Origin: CAZBQG01 sp964493945
GTDB lineage: Bacteria > Pseudomonadota > Alphaproteobacteria > Rhodospirillales > UBA2165
Assembly: GCA_964493945.1 (NCBI GenBank)
Contig: CAZBQG010000268.1
Span: forward strand, 1 to 5,561
DNA length: 5,561 bases
Reading direction: 5' to 3'
The notes beneath the pieces were generated by a model. It was not told where the DNA came from and searched no databases. It saw nothing but the letters and a program-made list of their open reading frames with translations. Shown piece after piece: positions 4,915-5,561 of the stretch (its first letter is position 1; each line of letters opens with the position of its first letter). The position numbers and the translations under genes were made by a program.

Positions 4915-5561
4915 TCAGGCCGCCGCCAGCATTTCGCCAAAGCGTTCCCTGGCTGCCTGGCCGGCGGCGCAGGATGCGGCATCGGCCTTGGCATTGGCGT
5001 GCTGGATGAAGACCTCATCGTATGACGGCCTTGCCTGGATGCGCCCCCACCAATCGAACATGCGGGGCCGGGAATCTTCCCACAATTCCAAAAGGCAGAG
5101 CTCCTGGAGCCGCGCCAGATAAGGCGTAAGAGCCGCATCGCCCAGGCTGTAATTGGCGCCGCCGATCCAAGGCCCATGGGCCAGATCGCGCTCCATCTCG
5201 CTTATCATCTTGTCCAAAAGCTTGATCGAGGGCTTGGCTTCCGGCGTGTCCAGTCCCAGCTTGGCCGTGTTCTTGCGCTGGGTGCGGCGCGACGCATCGG
5301 GGATCAGATTGGCCTTTTCGTCGATCTTTTCTTCCGACCAGCCGCCGAAGCGGATTTCCGAGGTGGTGGTGAAGGTCACCGCATTGATCGAGGTGTGGTA
5401 TTTCTCGTCGATCATCTTGATATGATAATTGATCCTGGCCCGTTCCGCCGGGCTGCCAGCCTTTAATGGCAGATCGGGGAAGGCGTCGTCCAGATAATTC
5501 ATGATCACCGAGCTTTCGATGATGACGGCGCCGTCATGGACCAAGGTGGGCACATAGCCGT
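4915..5561 (-). CDS. Glutathione S-transferase (5' partial), possibly LigF-type beta-etherase-like
   Basis: The coding strand enters from the right edge reading GYVPTLVHDG, so the first thioredoxin-fold strands and helix (roughly 50 residues) lie outside; the GTG at 5551-5553 is an internal Val and not the start. VPTL supplies the cis-proline of the glutathione site, and IIESSVI the Glu-Ser pair that holds the glutamyl part of glutathione. The all-helical C-terminal domain shows YSLGDAALTPYLARL with its S-x-x-D N-capping box. A long basic segment before it (SRRTQRKNTAKLG), preceded by LIPDA, recalls LigF-type GSTs that cleave beta-aryl ethers of lignin; this is a memory-based similarity, not proof. 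Such enzymes conjugate or cleave electrophilic substrates with glutathione in the cytoplasm. It ends in TGA 29 bp before the nitroreductase ATG; a shared operon for electrophile or aromatic processing is plausible. Confidence 0.85.
   Translation of the reverse strand, partial: GYVPTLVHDGAVIIESSVIMNYLDDAFPDLPLKAGSPAERARINYHIKMIDEKYHTSINAVTFTTTSEIRFGGWSEEKIDEKANLIPDASRRTQRKNTAKLGLDTPEAKPSIKLLDKMISEMERDLAHGPWIGGANYSLGDAALTPYLARLQELCLLELWEDSRPRMFDWWGRIQARPSYDEVFIQHANAKADAASCAAGQAARERFGEMLAAA

Noticed and set aside
4481..5122. Plus-strand open frame of 213 codons opposite the nitroreductase and GST genes
   Set aside because: It crosses two well-supported minus-strand genes and their intergenic gap, lacks a convincing ribosome-binding site and shows no domain.

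Overview
The window is bacterial: seven closely packed protein genes, several with a clear Shine-Dalgarno sequence, short gaps and mostly GC-rich codons. The protein families and the style of the coding sequence fit an alphaproteobacterium with broad catabolic capacity (Rhodospirillales- or rhizobia-like). That placement is inferred from general resemblance, because there is no rRNA or marker gene to test it. No tRNA, rRNA, CRISPR array or insertion sequence was seen.

Layout. (a) Positions 2-2604, plus strand, probable operon: a left-truncated phytanoyl-CoA-dioxygenase-like Fe(II)/2-oxoglutarate oxygenase; an amidohydrolase of the gamma-resorcylate (2,6-dihydroxybenzoate) decarboxylase type; and a class I SAM-dependent methyltransferase whose ATG overlaps the decarboxylase stop (TGATG). 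(b) Positions 2611-3747, minus strand: a protein equivalent to the catalytic C-terminal half of cobalamin-independent methionine synthase (MetE-like), meeting the methyltransferase tail to tail with 6 bp between stops. (c) Positions 3748-3815: a 68-bp divergent spacer that must hold the start signals for both flanking genes. (d) Positions 3816-4151, plus strand: a small secreted protein of unknown function. (e) Positions 4157-5561, minus strand: a glutathione S-transferase, cut by the right edge, followed by a nitroreductase; these probably form one transcript.

The most striking observation is an in-frame amber codon (TAG, 890-892) inside the decarboxylase gene. A strong ribosome-binding site and ATG at 800 open a reading frame that starts with the family's N-terminus, including the metal-binding E-x-H pair. 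It stops after 30 codons and continues in the same frame directly after TAG with an ATG at 893. All remaining family motifs are intact. Read through, the product would be 328 residues, the family's normal size. The site could be a recent nonsense mutation, a sequencing error, a suppressed stop, or a split gene re-initiating at TAGATG.

Taken together, an oxygenase, a probable aromatic-acid decarboxylase, a methyltransferase, a MetE-like methyl-transfer enzyme, a nitroreductase and a GST with some resemblance to LigF-type beta-etherases suggest a catabolic neighbourhood for (methoxy)aromatic compounds. This pathway reading is inference; no gene here proves a substrate.
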